64,000 nt of DNA from Apoderus coryli. Taxonomy: Eukaryota > Arthropoda > Insecta > Coleoptera > Attelabidae. This document shows positions 1 through 11,914 of this stretch, one piece after another. The notes under the pieces were generated by a model. That model worked only from the letters and a program-made list of their open reading frames with translations. It was not told where the DNA came from and ran no database searches. The DNA is taken from NCBI GenBank assembly GCA_911728435.2, contig OU452202.1, positions 14,177,135 through 14,241,134 of the forward strand, in the 5' to 3' direction. Within the stretch, counting starts at the first letter, position 1. Every line of letters begins with the position of its first letter. The position numbers were made by a program, and so were the translations under genes.

Positions 1-2170
1 TATCCTGTAAGAATTTGTGGTACGAAAGTAATTGAATTTTTAGAATCATAACTGGCCGAAGCAAAAGATTGGTCGCAATGGCAACAAACAGGCCGAAAAA
101 GGTAAATGAAAATTAAATAACAAAACTTAAAAATATATACAAGGACCTTAGCTGAGGTAGCGTAGATTTTTTTTAATTGATCTAAGATTAACAGGAACTA
201 ATAGTTATGCTTTGCATAACCAAATATGTAACTGAGTTTTCACTTTCTCCAAAATCTAAACCAAAAGAAAGTTTTACAGGAACTTAAATGAAAAGATGGC
301 TTTTTCCTCTTTTTTTCAAGATTAAGTAGGCCTCGTATATGACAAAATTCAAATTGCTTCGATATCTTATTAGTAAAGCAAATTACTGCGATTCCTTTAC
401 ATAATATTAATATTTTATTGCATTTAAATAGATTGATTTATGGATTATAGTCAAATTATGATTATACTTATAGATTTGTACCTATGCAAAAAAATTAGCG
501 AATTATCTTAAGAAACAACCAAACGAGCTATTTCAAATGATAAAAAGATTGCGTATCCTAGTTCAACATATTTTTGAGGTTTTTTTAAATTTTTCATTTA
601 TCGGTTTAAGAAATATTTTTTAAACAGCGTGAGTCATTTGTACAAACTTAATGAATTAATCGTGGCAGCTAAACAGTAATCGAAGTTAACAAGGAAAGGG
701 ATCATAAACAACTACATAAACAATATGCACATATCGTACGGACGGACAGTTAACATCAATATTGCAAGCATTCAATAAAAAAAAATTACACGGATAAATA
801 AGAGAGTTGAAAGAGGTGATGAATTAGGCTACTCAAGGGTTGGTTATAGCGCAGCTAATCTTCAACTTTCATAAGAAAGAAACATATTAGTCTGAGATAA
901 ACAACAGTTTGTACAAGTTCTGATGTTTGACCTCGACTGTTGCTTGACGAAACCTGCACAAAAAAAAAAGAATCGCATGTGTAGGAGTGAAACTTTGTGA
1001 TTTTTTTACCCACTTCAATTGTCTATTATTCAATTTCAAATGTCAGTGTGTGAAAATCTTTTAAATATTTCCGGAGCCTGAATGTTACTTGGGTGTTAAC
1101 ATAACGGGTAGAAATCCATTAAAAAGGTATAATATGGAAAGTAAAAATGATTTTAACTAAAATTATATACACGGTGAGTTATTAGTGCGTTGAACCTCAA
1201 AGACCAAAAATTTCACCCATAACTAAGCAGCCAGTGTTTAGGCAGTCATAAAGTACGTATTTTAAAATTATTGATATTTGTACAGGGTGGCTCATCTCAT
1301 CAGGATGAACCAAACTTACGTTTTTTTAAATGGAAAGCCCTATTTGTTATTCCACAATTTCATTGGTTTAGACTTGACAAGTCAAATATTTTACTAACCA
1401 GAAGAGATACGGACATGTGATTTTCAGGAGATTAAAGACAAACCATTATGTGACTAGAGCCATGACTGTAGATTTTTTAAATTTAATCGATACTGAAATT
1501 TACAGGCTGTAAACAAAACTACTGATTTTTTCTCGAACTTAAAGATCCGAGATTTCCGTTAAAATTTGATTATTTTTTTATAAACACTGAAATGAAAAAA
1601 AAAATGTTAGCCTAATTAAAATTATAAAATAATAACAATGATCTGTTAGATAATTATTTATTAAATGTTGATTTTTGGTTAAATATAAATAAATTTCTTG
1701 AAAAAGTAGTTCATTCTTAAGTGGAGTTATAATTTCAGTAATGAAAAATAAAATAAAAATAATTTCGTCAAAGATTAATCTACACAATAGATAGTCAGCG
1801 TATATGGGAAAGAAAACAAAAATTGAAACTGTCTCGACACGAGCTACATCTATTAGAAAAACATGTAACCATGGAAATTATGGAAATTGTAGATGGTGTT
1901 ATATGTATTGTGTTGAAATAAAATAATCATATGGGCAATGTTAGACAAGGACGAGTATACTTTCCCCTACGAGGTGGGAGTTTGTTTTTATATTATAGGT
2001 ATCATATATGTACTACTGTGCAGCAGTGTTTTTTGTCGGTTAATATAAAATTATATGGTATACGTACACCTATCTACGCAAAGATTAATGTGTATGGACG
2101 AAAATAAAAGAAATTACTATAATAGTATAAATATACAGGGCTGGTTCATTAAATGTTTTAGACAATAATT
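1..2170. other. AT-rich non-coding stretch
   Basis: I see no gene here. The sequence is AT-rich with only short random reading frames. A TACAGGGTG motif at 1281, a terminus shared by many elements in this window, suggests a decayed Tc1/mariner-type end. Positions 1769-1799 are repeated in inverted orientation at 7846-7876. Confidence 0.5.
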
Positions 2171-2206
2171 TTAAATGACTAAAATAATATTATTTTAGTC
2201 ATTTAA
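2171..2206. repeat. 36-bp perfect palindrome
   Basis: Every base from 2171 to 2188 pairs with 2189 to 2206 with no loop; the core reads AAATGACTAAAAT and its complement. It lies 30 bp after an ATACAGGG terminus-like motif, so it may be the middle of a tiny foldback element. Function unknown. Confidence 0.8.
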
Positions 2207-3463
2207 TTTTAAATTTCGGATATAAGGATGCATCAAAAAGTTATATTTAAATTAACGAAATTTGGCGTTATAGATAGGACTTCCGCTTATTATCTGATTC
2301 AGTTTTAAGGATCAAACTCAAACAGCAGATTCAACTTGTTAACATTATGAAAAAATAAATCTCAGACTCATACAGGCGTGAAATGCTACCCTAACTTTTT
2401 TATGCACATTTTTTGCGTGTGTTTCAATTCGGAGATGTAAAATCTAACAAATTATATACGTAATAAATGTATCCTTCTGTGATATTGATAGAAAGTCATC
2501 GTTATCGCGTATTATCGATTTTAAGAAATGTTAATATTAAAAAGGCTGTGCTTTTTACAAGTTGCTGAAGTAAATAAGGTTTGAAATTTCCAGCATGACA
2601 ATAATTATTTAAAAAAATACGGTTTCGAAATGCAGGATGTAAAAAATTAGAATTTTTAATCTGTTTTTAATGAAAATTTAAATCTATTGAGAAACATGGT
2701 TCAGGGTTTTTGTGAAATGTATTTTACTCCAAAGATTCTACTCATCGATTATAACCGAATTAATTTACTCAAAAATATCTATACTAGTAAAATAACACAA
2801 TTATCACAATTAGGTTCAAATTCTGCAACGCCGAATTGAAAAAAAACTTACAGTCTCCCTAATATTGGTTTTTGTGCAATGATCATAAAACTTTAAAAAA
2901 ATAACGATTTATGTAGATTGTATTGTTAACACGTTTCGTAAAAAGCTTTAAAAACCCACCAACAGGGTGTTAAAAGTATCACGACAATAACTTTTTTCAT
3001 GTTTTAACAAGTACAATCGTCTGCTTCAGATTGATCCTTAAAAACTGAATAACAGTTTCTCTATATAAAAAAATAAAACTCGTAAATATCATCCCCAAAC
3101 ATTTAATTTGAATACAATTACATAACACCATATTTGAAAGTAAATAAAAAAAAACAGCATTACCTAGTTTAACAGATTTGCAAATTGCAAATCAAAGTAT
3201 CTATGTATACAGGGTGTTGCATAAGTACTTGTACAAACTTTAAAGGGTGATTCTTTGACTAATTTTAAGATACAAATTTCATATGTACATTCAAAGTTCA
3301 AAAATAATATTATATTTAGGATTATATGCTTGTTCAATAGCATCGCAATTTGGTGCAATTCGGGATACAGGTGTATTGATGACACCAGAGCTGTCAAAAG
3401 AACTAATAAAAAATACGAAAAATAACAAAATACAAATATCATTCAAAAGACAACAATGCACAT
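2207..3463. other. AT-rich stretch without a gene
   Basis: No gene is recognised. A TACAGGGTG terminus-like motif lies at 3208. The short open frames around 3164-3465 overlap on both strands and have no recognisable protein signature. Confidence 0.45.
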
Positions 3464-3544
3464 AATAGTCGGTACCAAGCCAAATAGGTAGTAGGTAAAT
3501 ATAGATTTATTTTGTTTCGAGCTTGGGCTTGGCACCGACTTATT
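3464..3544. repeat. 80-bp short inverted-repeat element
   Basis: An 18-19 bp arm at 3464-3482 (AATAGTCGGTACCAAGCC) is matched, with one mismatch, by its reverse complement at 3525-3544. The spacer is AT-rich. Probably a miniature DNA element or its remnant. Confidence 0.5.
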
Positions 3545-3587
3545 GTAATCAAAACTACCCACCAAACGGATACATTTAATTTTACGC

Positions 3588-3717
3588 AGACATCTAGTGT
3601 GAGCAGGCAATATGCCCGGTGAGAGAAAGTTGATAGACGATGGCCGGACGAGAAGTAACAACTGATTATATCCTATTGCCAACACAAGATATTCCCTGAC
3701 GGGAAGCTTTATTAATG
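3588..3717 (+). repeat. Repeat family A, copy 1
   Basis: A 130-bp unit begins at a GACATCTAG motif, contains AGCAGGCAATATGCCCGGTG and GATGGCCGGAC, and ends in a short GC hairpin before GCTTTATTAAT. Related copies lie at 28818-28972 (same strand) and 47684-48176 (opposite strand). No coding capacity. Three dispersed copies with similar ends suggest a small non-autonomous element of unknown class. Confidence 0.6.
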
Positions 3718-3748
3718 AATGGCTTGTTACATACATACATGACTTTTT

Positions 3749-4028
3749 AAGTTATGTTGGAAATTTGTTTCACACTACCACACTTTCATCAGGCGGGCAG
3801 TTTCGTTGATCCACAACCCAGTGTGACCGAAATTTCCAACATTTACAAAGAGCTTACACTACCTGTAATTATGATATGTCATTCATCTCTCATGCTAGTA
3901 TAAGCTCTTCGTAAATGTTGAATATTTGGGTCACACTGCCTGCCGATCACCACTGATGAATTGTGAATCAACGAAACTGCCCGTCTGGTGAAAGCATGGT
4001 AGTGTGAAACAAATTTCCAACATAACTT
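3749..4028. mobile_element. Foldback (hairpin) element
   Basis: The whole 280 bp is a near-perfect hairpin. The outer arms (about 60 bp, starting AAGTTATGTTGGAAATTTG) are inverted at the right end, and the inner parts (AATTTCCAACATTTAC and the following AGAGCTTA) also pair. Half of the same element lies at 28677-28790 beside another family A copy. No coding capacity; a MITE or foldback transposon. Confidence 0.8.
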
Positions 4029-4029
4029 A

Positions 4030-5000
4030 TTGTCTTGTTACATTATGTAGCAAGCAATTCATTACTATTAATCATGTTTATTTAAAGTATATTTTAGAGG
4101 CGGCTATAAAAATTCTTATAGAATGCGGATTAAAAATGGTTGCTATTATATGCGATCAATGAAAAACCAATCAGCCTTAAAAACTTGGGTGTATCAGTGG
4201 AAAAGCCATGTTTTCATGTTAACTCTTCAAAAATATATTGTACAAAGAGCATATCAATGGATTTAAATTACATATTATACATGTTATACAAGTTCAAATA
4301 AAAGATGTTTGCTATTGTGGGGGAAAAACAATGGTGGCACCCATTGGCGAGTTTGTCAACCGTTTCAAGGTTATCTCAAGGTCAACTCGTTTTTTTCTTA
4401 ATGGAAACATATATTTTTCATTACCGAATAACATAAAAAACATATAAATTTTGTTAATAAATTTTTTTGACTCCGATAATAATTTCGATATTTCTCAAAG
4501 ATCTGTGGTGAAATTATTAAAAACAGAATAGGTATAAAGTTATTGGAGAATCTAGAAGAATATTACCTGTCATGTCAGTAAAAGTAAGAAATTCATTTGA
4601 AAGGAGACTCCAATTGTGCGCAAATATCAACGGACAACATTTTCAACATATGTTGGACTAGTTTTTAATATTAGGTTGTTGGATTCCATTTTCTTTCTAA
4701 TGGTTTTTTGAATTAAATTTTTATTTGTTCGTATTTTATTTTACAAGTATTTTCAATTGACAGCTACAATGTTTTCCATGGCAAGTCTTATAAAAATTTA
4801 GTTTTAATGAACTGTAAACGAAGAACATGATTGTTTTATAAAACAGTTTTCCTCAATTATTTTCCAATGTAACCCTATAAAAATTTAAGATCGTCGTATC
4901 CAGAAATAAATTGTCTACCTAAAAATGAAAAGAAAAATATACCATGTCATTTAAAAAAACAAAGTTGGTTGCCATAGCAACAAAGCTGTTAACGCTATAA
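4030..5000. other. Stretch without a recognised gene
   Basis: AT-rich sequence with short random frames. I recognise no gene, RNA or element end until the piggyBac remnant. Confidence 0.45.
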
Positions 5001-6314
5001 AAAATTGAACATCAGGAGGTTGTGCCAGAAATTATACCCAATAACTTTTCTTTAAACATTTTTTCAAAATAACGAGTTTTGTAGCTGGTAACCGTATGGT
5101 ATCCCGAAAAAATGAGTATGCCGAAAAATCGCTTTAGGCTTGTTTTATCAATATCAAATGAATGCCTATTATTGTCGTGAGCATATTTTCTTCTACGAGT
5201 ATAATATATTATTTTTTCCCAAACTTCGTCACTGAAGTACAAGGAAAAAACTTCAAAAGGGCTTTTTCCACAAACTCTGTTTTCAATTTGTTCCAAGATA
5301 TTATTTTCTTCATTATGTGGTCCTGTTGTATATATTGGGGTCTCTTTTCTCCACTTCGGTAGAGTTTTCTTCGACTTCATTTTTATATTTTTTGCACATA
5401 GTTTTGCTTTTTTTGAATTTGACGGTAAAGATTCATCATCTAAGGCTTCAGAAGTATCAGGCAAATTTGCGTGTATTTCGTAGGTCCCCGCAACATCTGA
5501 TAAATCTTCAACGTTTTCACATATATTTTCGTCAAGCTCCTCTTCGTCTGTAAGTGCATCTACGGGTGGCGGAATATATACTGCATCCACGGTATCAGTC
5601 TGCAGTAAATCCTCATCCTCCTCCAATATAGCTAAAAGCTCAGCAGATAACTAAGGCATTCTGTTTTTCCAAGACATCATTATAACCAAACAAATTATTT
5701 AAAAAAAAATTAACAAACAGAACCATAATTATCACTTACTTCAAGTCAATATTTTCCAGAGCTTCACTTTATATTTTATATATAATATAATTTTAAATCA
5801 CAATAATTATAACTTAGTATCTTTGTTGACACTCACTAAGAAGAATCACACACAAATTATATAAGAAACAAAATAAATGCTACCTAATTGTGGGTCAGCG
5901 AAGGGCGCGACATTATGGCGCCTTCTTACCGGAATTCCCAACGTTGCGTATACGCAACATTAGGAAAAATGATCCGATATGCAAAAACTATACATGTTTT
6001 GTAAAATATCATATAACGCCCTTTTTACTAAAGATCATGGGAATCTAAATCCATAATTTGAAATATCTCATCCGTTTCTGTGTCAGACAAATAGATTGAC
6101 GAATATATGAAATGATAAATCTCAAAATGTTGCGAGTTCATAAATTCGCACAAAATAAATATCTTAACTCTGTCGACATATTTCTTAAAACGTAAAGTCT
6201 TTGTTGTATTTTGAAAAAATTGTAGCAACAAAAAAGTATTTTTTTTACTGGCACATTGGAAAAAAAAATTTAAAAAATGTTTCGTTTACGCAACGTTGGG
6301 GATTAATGGGTTAA
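5000..6314 (-). mobile_element. 3'-truncated piggyBac-like element
   Basis: Read on the minus strand, the element starts with TTAA (6314-6311) followed by CCCATTAATCCCCAACG, which fits piggyBac termini (TTAA target, CCC start). A related subterminal sequence with a perfect 16-bp palindrome, GTTGCGTATACGCAAC, lies at 5943-5958. The transposase remnant follows. No matching 3' terminus is seen near 5000, so the far end appears to be deleted. Confidence 0.7.
5012..5677 (-). pseudogene. piggyBac-type transposase, N-terminal remnant
   Basis: The minus-strand frame has the layout of a PGBD/piggyBac transposase N-terminus: an acidic leader (EEDEDLL, DEEELDEN), a basic linker with WRKETP, then the start of the DDE domain with SPFEVFSLYFSDEVWEKI and LKRFFGILIFSGYH. 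The likely original ATG is at 5677-5675, and an in-frame TAG at 5653-5651 interrupts it. The frame stops at 5012, long before the catalytic aspartates, so about two thirds of a usual transposase is missing. The upstream TTAA-flanked terminus at 6311-6314 supports the family. It cannot encode an active enzyme. Confidence 0.8.
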
Positions 6315-7154
6315 GTACTAAGTGTCAGTTATCAGTTATAATTTTTTATTTTCCAAGAAAGCGAAACGAGATATTTAAAACGGCATTGCGCCGCCCTCAT
6401 GTATACCTCCGGGGGCGGCATCGAAAATCGCTACACGTCACAAACTTGTAAATGCTTAGAACTACCCCTATGTCAAATTTCTATTTTCTATCTTTTTTGT
6501 TTGATACCCAAAGCCCTATTCCTACCGAACTTATTATTTACCCGAAGAAACATTAAAAAGAAGTAAAATTTAAGTACCTAAACCTATAAAGTGGAACTTA
6601 TACCTGAATTTATAACCCATTTTCTGCATCGATCTTCTTCTTTAGGAAATCGAAAGAAATGTACCTCTCGATTGTTTCTGTAACTGTTGTTACAATTTCG
6701 AAAAGCACATTGGTTACGACTTAATTTCGAATTGTTTCTTTCCATTTTCACAAAACACAAAAATTATTTAGTCACTAACTAGGAAGTTTCTCAAATAAAA
6801 AAAAAACACAACACAAAATAATATAATTAGTCTAAAATTAGAAAAACACAAAATAAGTTAAAAAATATTCACAAAAAAAATAACTACGCAGCCAAAGATT
6901 AAATTTAATTTAATATATTAGGTAATTCTCTTCAAAACAAAATCAGTAGGTATGAAAACAACCATAATATGTATACCTAATATAATATAGGTAGCACTGA
7001 TAATTTTTTTATTATAGGTATTATAAGATCTACAACAATCTTGTTACATCTTTGCCACATTGTCTACGTGAAATATTTAAAATATATGTAATAAATTGAA
7101 AAAGTATCTAGTCAATTCTTAAGTGGAGTTATAATTTTGACAAAGAATAATGTA
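6315..7154. other. Stretch without a gene
   Basis: AT-rich sequence. One small block at 7097-7138 (ATTCTTAAGTGGAGTTATAA) repeats 1700-1737 in direct orientation, probably fragments of one dispersed element. Nothing else is recognised. Confidence 0.45.
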
Positions 7155-7515
7155 CATTAATACCTACTTGATTTCGATATTGGTATAAAAGTCTAATATC
7201 CACGAAATAAATTTAATATACCTAATAATCATTAATCCATGCCATACAACATGTTTCAAGACTAGACCAGTCCCATAAACAGTGGCGAGCAATAATTAAA
7301 TCAAAAGCTTTTAGCTATTTAGATTTTTTTATATACATCAACAAATTATTACAATGGAGCCAGAAGTATGTTTCTATCTAAAAGCTTTTCATTTAATGAT
7401 TGTTCGCCACTGATCATGGGACTGGTCTAGTCTTGAAACATGTATGACATGGATTAAATATTATTATATTAAATTTAATTCATAGAGATAAGGCTTTTAT
7501 TTCAATACTGTACTT
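7155..7515. mobile_element. Long-armed MITE
   Basis: Arms of roughly 130-150 bp at 7155-7310 and 7375-7515 are reverse complements with scattered mismatches; for example ACATGTTTCAAGACTAGACC on the left and its complement near 7420-7441. The centre is about 65 bp with no coding sequence. The outer end resembles the inverted block at 7877-7912, which suggests a dispersed family. Confidence 0.75.
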
Positions 7516-8167
7516 GTAATAAATCACCCTGTGTGTTTCTTTTACCGACGAATCGGCAACAGCACGACACACACCACATTCGCTTGTTTTTTTTTCTACC
7601 CTCCCTACGTATCCCCTCCAGATTAATACAGAATTTCATCAATCTCTCTCTCTGACAATACAGCATTGTCGGTGCATAACTGTTGCAAATGATGTAAATA
7701 ATTGTTATACGTTGCGTTTTGTTTCTGATATTAATAAACTACAAAACGGTTTCTGGCTGTGACAATACTGCTCTATGCTTTACACGCTAGTCTACGCCAC
7801 GTAGTGGCTGGCATACTTAGAGATGTTCTCATTTTAATGCATTGGGCTGACTATCTATTGTGTAGATTAATCTTTGATTTCGTTGAGATTGGACTTTTAT
7901 TTTTCAATACTGAACATTAAATTTGTCTAAATTCGGATTATTTTTACAGTAGTGCTGTAAATTCATCGCTAAAATGCTCTAAATTCATCGTTAAAATATT
8001 GCATCATAATCACCTTTTATACGGACTATAATAGACTTTTTATGGAGAAAAGGAAAAACCTGTTTCAGCTTATTGGCCAATAGTTTTTACGGAAAATGTT
8101 TAAATACCTTTTAACCTAAACATATAGATACTTCATAATTTCGCACTTATAACCGGTAATATTAACT
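7516..8167. other. Stretch without a gene
   Basis: A CT microsatellite near 7643 and the inverted match to 1769-1799 at 7846-7876 are the only structures seen. Confidence 0.45.
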
Positions 8168-9869
8168 CGAAATTGAAACTCAAAGTCCAATCTACTATTT
8201 TAATTCAAAACGTTCTATCAAACACACCAATGGGCAAAAGTACATTTCGAGAACACTGGTTCTCATCATCAACTTTTAACGATACAAAGCAATAAAATCA
8301 ATATACAAAGTCAATATTGAAAATGGTTTGAAAAGCCTCCATTGGCTGGTGGAACGCTCACAACTGTGGATTGCAAAACCGGCACTCACTCGCAAAATCG
8401 GCATTCACTCGCTAATGAGTATGAATTATTCCATCTCAGGGATTTCTGTTGTGAACTCTAAGATGGCTAAACAGACCGATCATCGAGCCACAAACCTTAT
8501 CACAAAATTGACACACCCAATCGCCAACATTTACCGGCTGTTGTAGGTGTGCTGCCCCATCGATGCGTTCTCTCTCTTTTCGATGCTGTTTCTTTGCACC
8601 CTCATGTCGCCGACGCTGCTCTTCAAAAACTTGATGACCCTAGTAAATGGTACGCCTCCATCTCGGTCGGTCGTTCCCGATCTGCTCCCAGTTGCTCTTT
8701 ACATCTAAGCCATACTTCTTTATGTTGGTCTTAAGAACAAGGATGTTCTTTTGCTGCCCTCCTTGATTTCGTGAGCCGACCTTAAGTTGTGAACAAAGGA
8801 TTCTCTTTGAAAGGCGTTCCGTTGGCATGCAGATTACGTGGCAGCTGGTGGCTCACAATCATCGCCTCAATGCCAGTTGTTTTGTCTTCCTCTAGAACGC
8901 TGATGTCTGTTCGTCGGTCCTGCCATTTGATTCCAAGAACTCTTCTAAGACATCGTTGATGGTACTTCTCTAAGGGTCTTAAATGCCTCCGATAAGTGGT
9001 CCAAGACTCACAGCTGTACGTAAGGGTAGGAACTACAATAGCATTATACACATGCAATTTATTTCGAACGTCGATGTTCTGATTATGGAAGCCTCTCGGC
9101 CTCAGTCGGCCAAAAGATGCGCTTGCCCATCTTCTGCGATGCTGAATTTCATCATCGATATTTGCGTACGCCGCGAGAATACTGCCGAGGTAAGAGACAC
9201 TCTCGATGTTCTGAAGTCTGTCTCCGTTAACTTGAATATGTGGTGGGACAGCCCTATTGTTGGATGCAGGCTGGCAGAGAATCTGTGTTTTCTTTATATT
9301 TAGTTCATGCGCGATCTCCTGTATGCGCTGTTAAATGCATTTAGTATATATTGAAGATCCCCTTCTGTATCAGCTAGTACAACGTTGTCATCCTCGCATT
9401 GAAGCTCAATGATGTGGATACGATCTTTGTCTCAGCTTGCAGTCTAGGAAGCTTGAAGAGTCCGCCGCGATCAAATCTGTAGACGATCTCTATTCCCCCC
9501 GGTAGTTCATCCTTAACAAGTTGAGTGACCGTTTCCACAAACATCGAAAACAAAATCGGTGCAATGACACAACCCTGTTTTACGCCAGTGTTATGGGAAA
9601 GGGCTCTCCCGGTCCATTGCTGATTAGAACTGCTGCTGCAAACTTTGTAATAAACGAAAGAAAACTAGTAGTGCCATTAATTACTTGTGAGCGTTTCGAG
9701 AGGTTTTCAAACATTAATATTTTACTTTTATTAATTTTATCGCTTTGGACCGTTTAAAGCTGATGATGAGAACTACTGTTCTCGAAACGTGTACTTTTGT
9801 CCGTCGGTTTGTTGGATAGGGTGTTGTCAATAATTAAAATAGTGATTTGGATTTTGAGTTCCATTGCCG
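8168..9869. mobile_element. Composite inverted-repeat element carrying an RTE fragment
   Basis: Arms of about 110-120 bp at 8168-8290 and 9745-9869 are imperfect inverted repeats sharing AACTCAAA, CTATTTTAATT, CAAAAGTAC and GAGAAC blocks. Almost all of the interior is a decayed RTE-like reverse transcriptase on the minus strand. Either a DNA element was invaded by a retrotransposon or the retrotransposon lies between two solo copies; the sequence alone does not decide. Confidence 0.6.
8330..9640 (-). pseudogene. RTE-like non-LTR retrotransposon, reverse transcriptase C-terminal half
   Basis: Three minus-strand frames joined by frameshifts read as the second half of an endonuclease-reverse transcriptase of the kind often misannotated as craniofacial development protein 2. 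In order: KQGCVIAPILFSMFV (palm, about 9590-9530), the catalytic box about 9400, the LGSILA and DDEIQHRRRWA region (about 9180), NAIVVPTLTYSCESW (9040-8990), then the basic C-terminal tail to about 8550. The catalytic YADD box reads CEDD, so the key tyrosine and alanine are lost. The endonuclease and first half of the RT are absent, as in 5'-truncated copies. Confidence 0.8.
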
Positions 9870-9951
9870 ATTTATTGATTCCAGTTTGAGTAAAGATTAC
9901 ATGTTTTGGTTAATTTTAAACTTTTTGTATCATGAGTCTCTTTTATTTTAG

Positions 9952-10129
9952 CATCAAAACAAACACTAACACACAAAATTCTATTGTCGGCAGAGCAATC
10001 TAAATTAGTAAAACGATACTTTAAGAGCCATATTCAAAAGAAAAATGAAGAATTGATTAGGAAACATCCTAATTTATTGAGCAATAAGGGCTGGGTTAGA
10101 ATGAAGACATACGATACTTACCTTACATA
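9952..10129 (+). CDS. Unidentified exon-like coding fragment
   Basis: After a pyrimidine-rich TTTTATTTTAG acceptor-like sequence, a frame reads SKQTLTHKILLSAEQSKLV, then KRYFKSHIQKKNEELIRKH, PNLLSNKGWV and RMKTYDTYLT before a TAA near 10129. The composition is protein-like, rich in K, E and L with one W, unlike the random frames around it. It resembles the C-terminal helical end of a transposon- or zinc-finger-associated protein, but I do not recognise a family. No partner exon is seen nearby. It could be a remnant of a mobile element. Confidence 0.3.
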
Positions 10130-10480
10130 ATGTAACAGTTTATTATGTTTAGCCTAAATAATAGTAACCAAAATATTACCATTTGATTCCTAGAATTTAT
10201 TTGAATTTGACGATATTTGTTTTTATGTTAATTACCTTTTTTAAAAAACTTTCTAATTTTTAGTTCAAAGAGAAAACATATACAGCTTCTTAATGTTTCA
10301 AGTTGTTTCATTTTACGTACAAAACCTGAATTTCCAACCCTTATCCTATTTTTCCGAATCACCAACGGTGTTATTAAATTATCAGACTGTTCAAATATCG
10401 TAACTGCCTCCACCACCTATCTTACACTTGTAATGCAAGTATATTAATACCACTATTGATTCAAATGCGTGATTGCCAAA
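10130..10480. other. Stretch without a gene
   Basis: AT-rich sequence with no recognised feature. Confidence 0.4.
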
Positions 10481-10489
10481 TCTCAGAGG

Positions 10490-10790
10490 CCAGTAGGTCC
10501 ATTAGATGTATGGAGGCAACTTCGTTCAGCTCACATATAATTTGTATATGTGTATATGTCCAAGGCGCCACCTGAACTTTTTTTCTCGAACTAAACTGTA
10601 TAACTGTATATGTGTAAGTGGCGAACTGGCCTCCACCAGAATTTTCGGCAGTGGCCTCCTGGGGTCTATTCTAATCATTTAAACTACTTATACACGGGGG
10701 TACTGAGTTGCCTCCGAAATTTCGCAGTTGCCTCCGTTTTGGAGGCAAGTTCGTTCAGCGAATGTACTGATACGGAGGCCAATATGACAC
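10490..10790. repeat. Cluster of GGAGGCAA repeats
   Basis: GGAGGCAASTTCGTTCAGC occurs at 10511 and 10741 in direct orientation. Inverted TTGCCTCC copies lie at about 10711 and 10730, and further GGCCTCC copies near 10640 and 10780. No coding sequence. Probably a small repetitive unit; class unknown. Confidence 0.45.
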
Positions 10791-10814
10791 TATGCATATA
10801 TATATATATTTACA

Positions 10815-11750
10815 GCTTTAATAGAATATAACCTATAAAATGTGTCATAAATAACTTACTTTCATAGACGGTCGTAAATAGTGGAAAAGGGGTCAAAACT
10901 TATCCAAAATATTGAATAATTTTTTATAGTTGTGATAGAATATAACCTAAAAAATATTCCATAAAAGAATTGGTTCACACAGGCGTTCGAAAATAGTCTA
11001 AAAAAAGGGTCAAAAACGAAAAAAAAAATGTTATAAATATACCAGAAAAATTGGCTAATTATATATAACTTTGATATACGATAACCTAAAAAATGCAGCA
11101 TAACATTTATATTTACATAGGCCTGCGTAAATAATAGAAAAAGGGGTAAAATAAAAAAAAATAAAGTATAAAAAATTTTATATTTAACTAGTTGAATTGG
11201 TGTTAAAAATACACGACCAAAAATTAATGTTCCATAGGCGTCCGTGAAAATACTATAAAAGGGTCAGAATAAATTTGTATCCGTGTTAACTCAAAACCCA
11301 CTTAACGGATTTTAACTACATTTGGTACGAAAATACTACAGAATATTTATAGGTGGTGATTAACATTGAGCGTAGGCAGGGGGTTTAAAGGAGGGTTCAA
11401 AAATTTAAAAAATCATTGTTCTTAAACTTATCCAAAATATTGAATAATTTTTTATAGTTGTGATAGAATATAACCTAAAAAATGTTACATAAAAGAATTG
11501 GTTCACACAGGCGTGCAAAAAAGAGTCAAAAACGAAGAAAAAAATGTTTTTCCAAATATAACAGAAAAATTGGCTGCTTATATATAGCTTTGATATAAGA
11601 TAACATGCAGCATAACAATTATGTTTATATAGGGGTTTGAAATTGTAGAAAAGGGGGCAAAATATAATAAAACTAAAAAAAATCATTTATTTTGCGTACA
11701 AGAACTTGGCCTAGAAGATCTGAAATATAAAATATGTATGTATAAATAGT
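10815..11750 (+). repeat. Repeat family B, copy 1 (about 115-bp internal modules)
   Basis: A degenerate module of about 115 bp recurs: TATAACCTAAAAAATG, CATAA, then CAYAGGCGTTCG and AAATAGT...GGGTCAAAA (module marks near 10864, 10981, 11121, 11237, 11510 and 11632). A segment from 11281 (CCACTTAACGGATTTTAAC and TTTGGTACGAAAATACTAC) starts a second superunit. The tail ACAAGAACTTGGCCTAGA to GTATAAATA ends at about 11748, matching the end of copy 2 at 44541. No coding capacity. A non-autonomous element, possibly Helitron-related, but I see no decisive termini. Confidence 0.6.
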
Positions 11751-11914
11751 GTCTCCAAAGAGAAGACAAAGGCACAAAACCCGATTCTTAAAAAAAAATA
11801 GCTGATGTCTAAAACAAAATAAAAATTTATTAAATTTAGATAAATGACAAAATGGTCATACAATTATTACTTTTACACTTAAATATGGAGAACTATTTGT
11901 GCCTCGAGGGCAAC

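Noticed and set aside
3164..3465. Overlapping open frames on both strands
   Set aside because: Both are short, AT-biased and lack any motif; likely chance.
6028..6231. 67-codon minus-strand frame between the piggyBac terminus and transposase
   Set aside because: It starts in low-complexity sequence, has no known motif and lies where a 5' untranslated region is expected.
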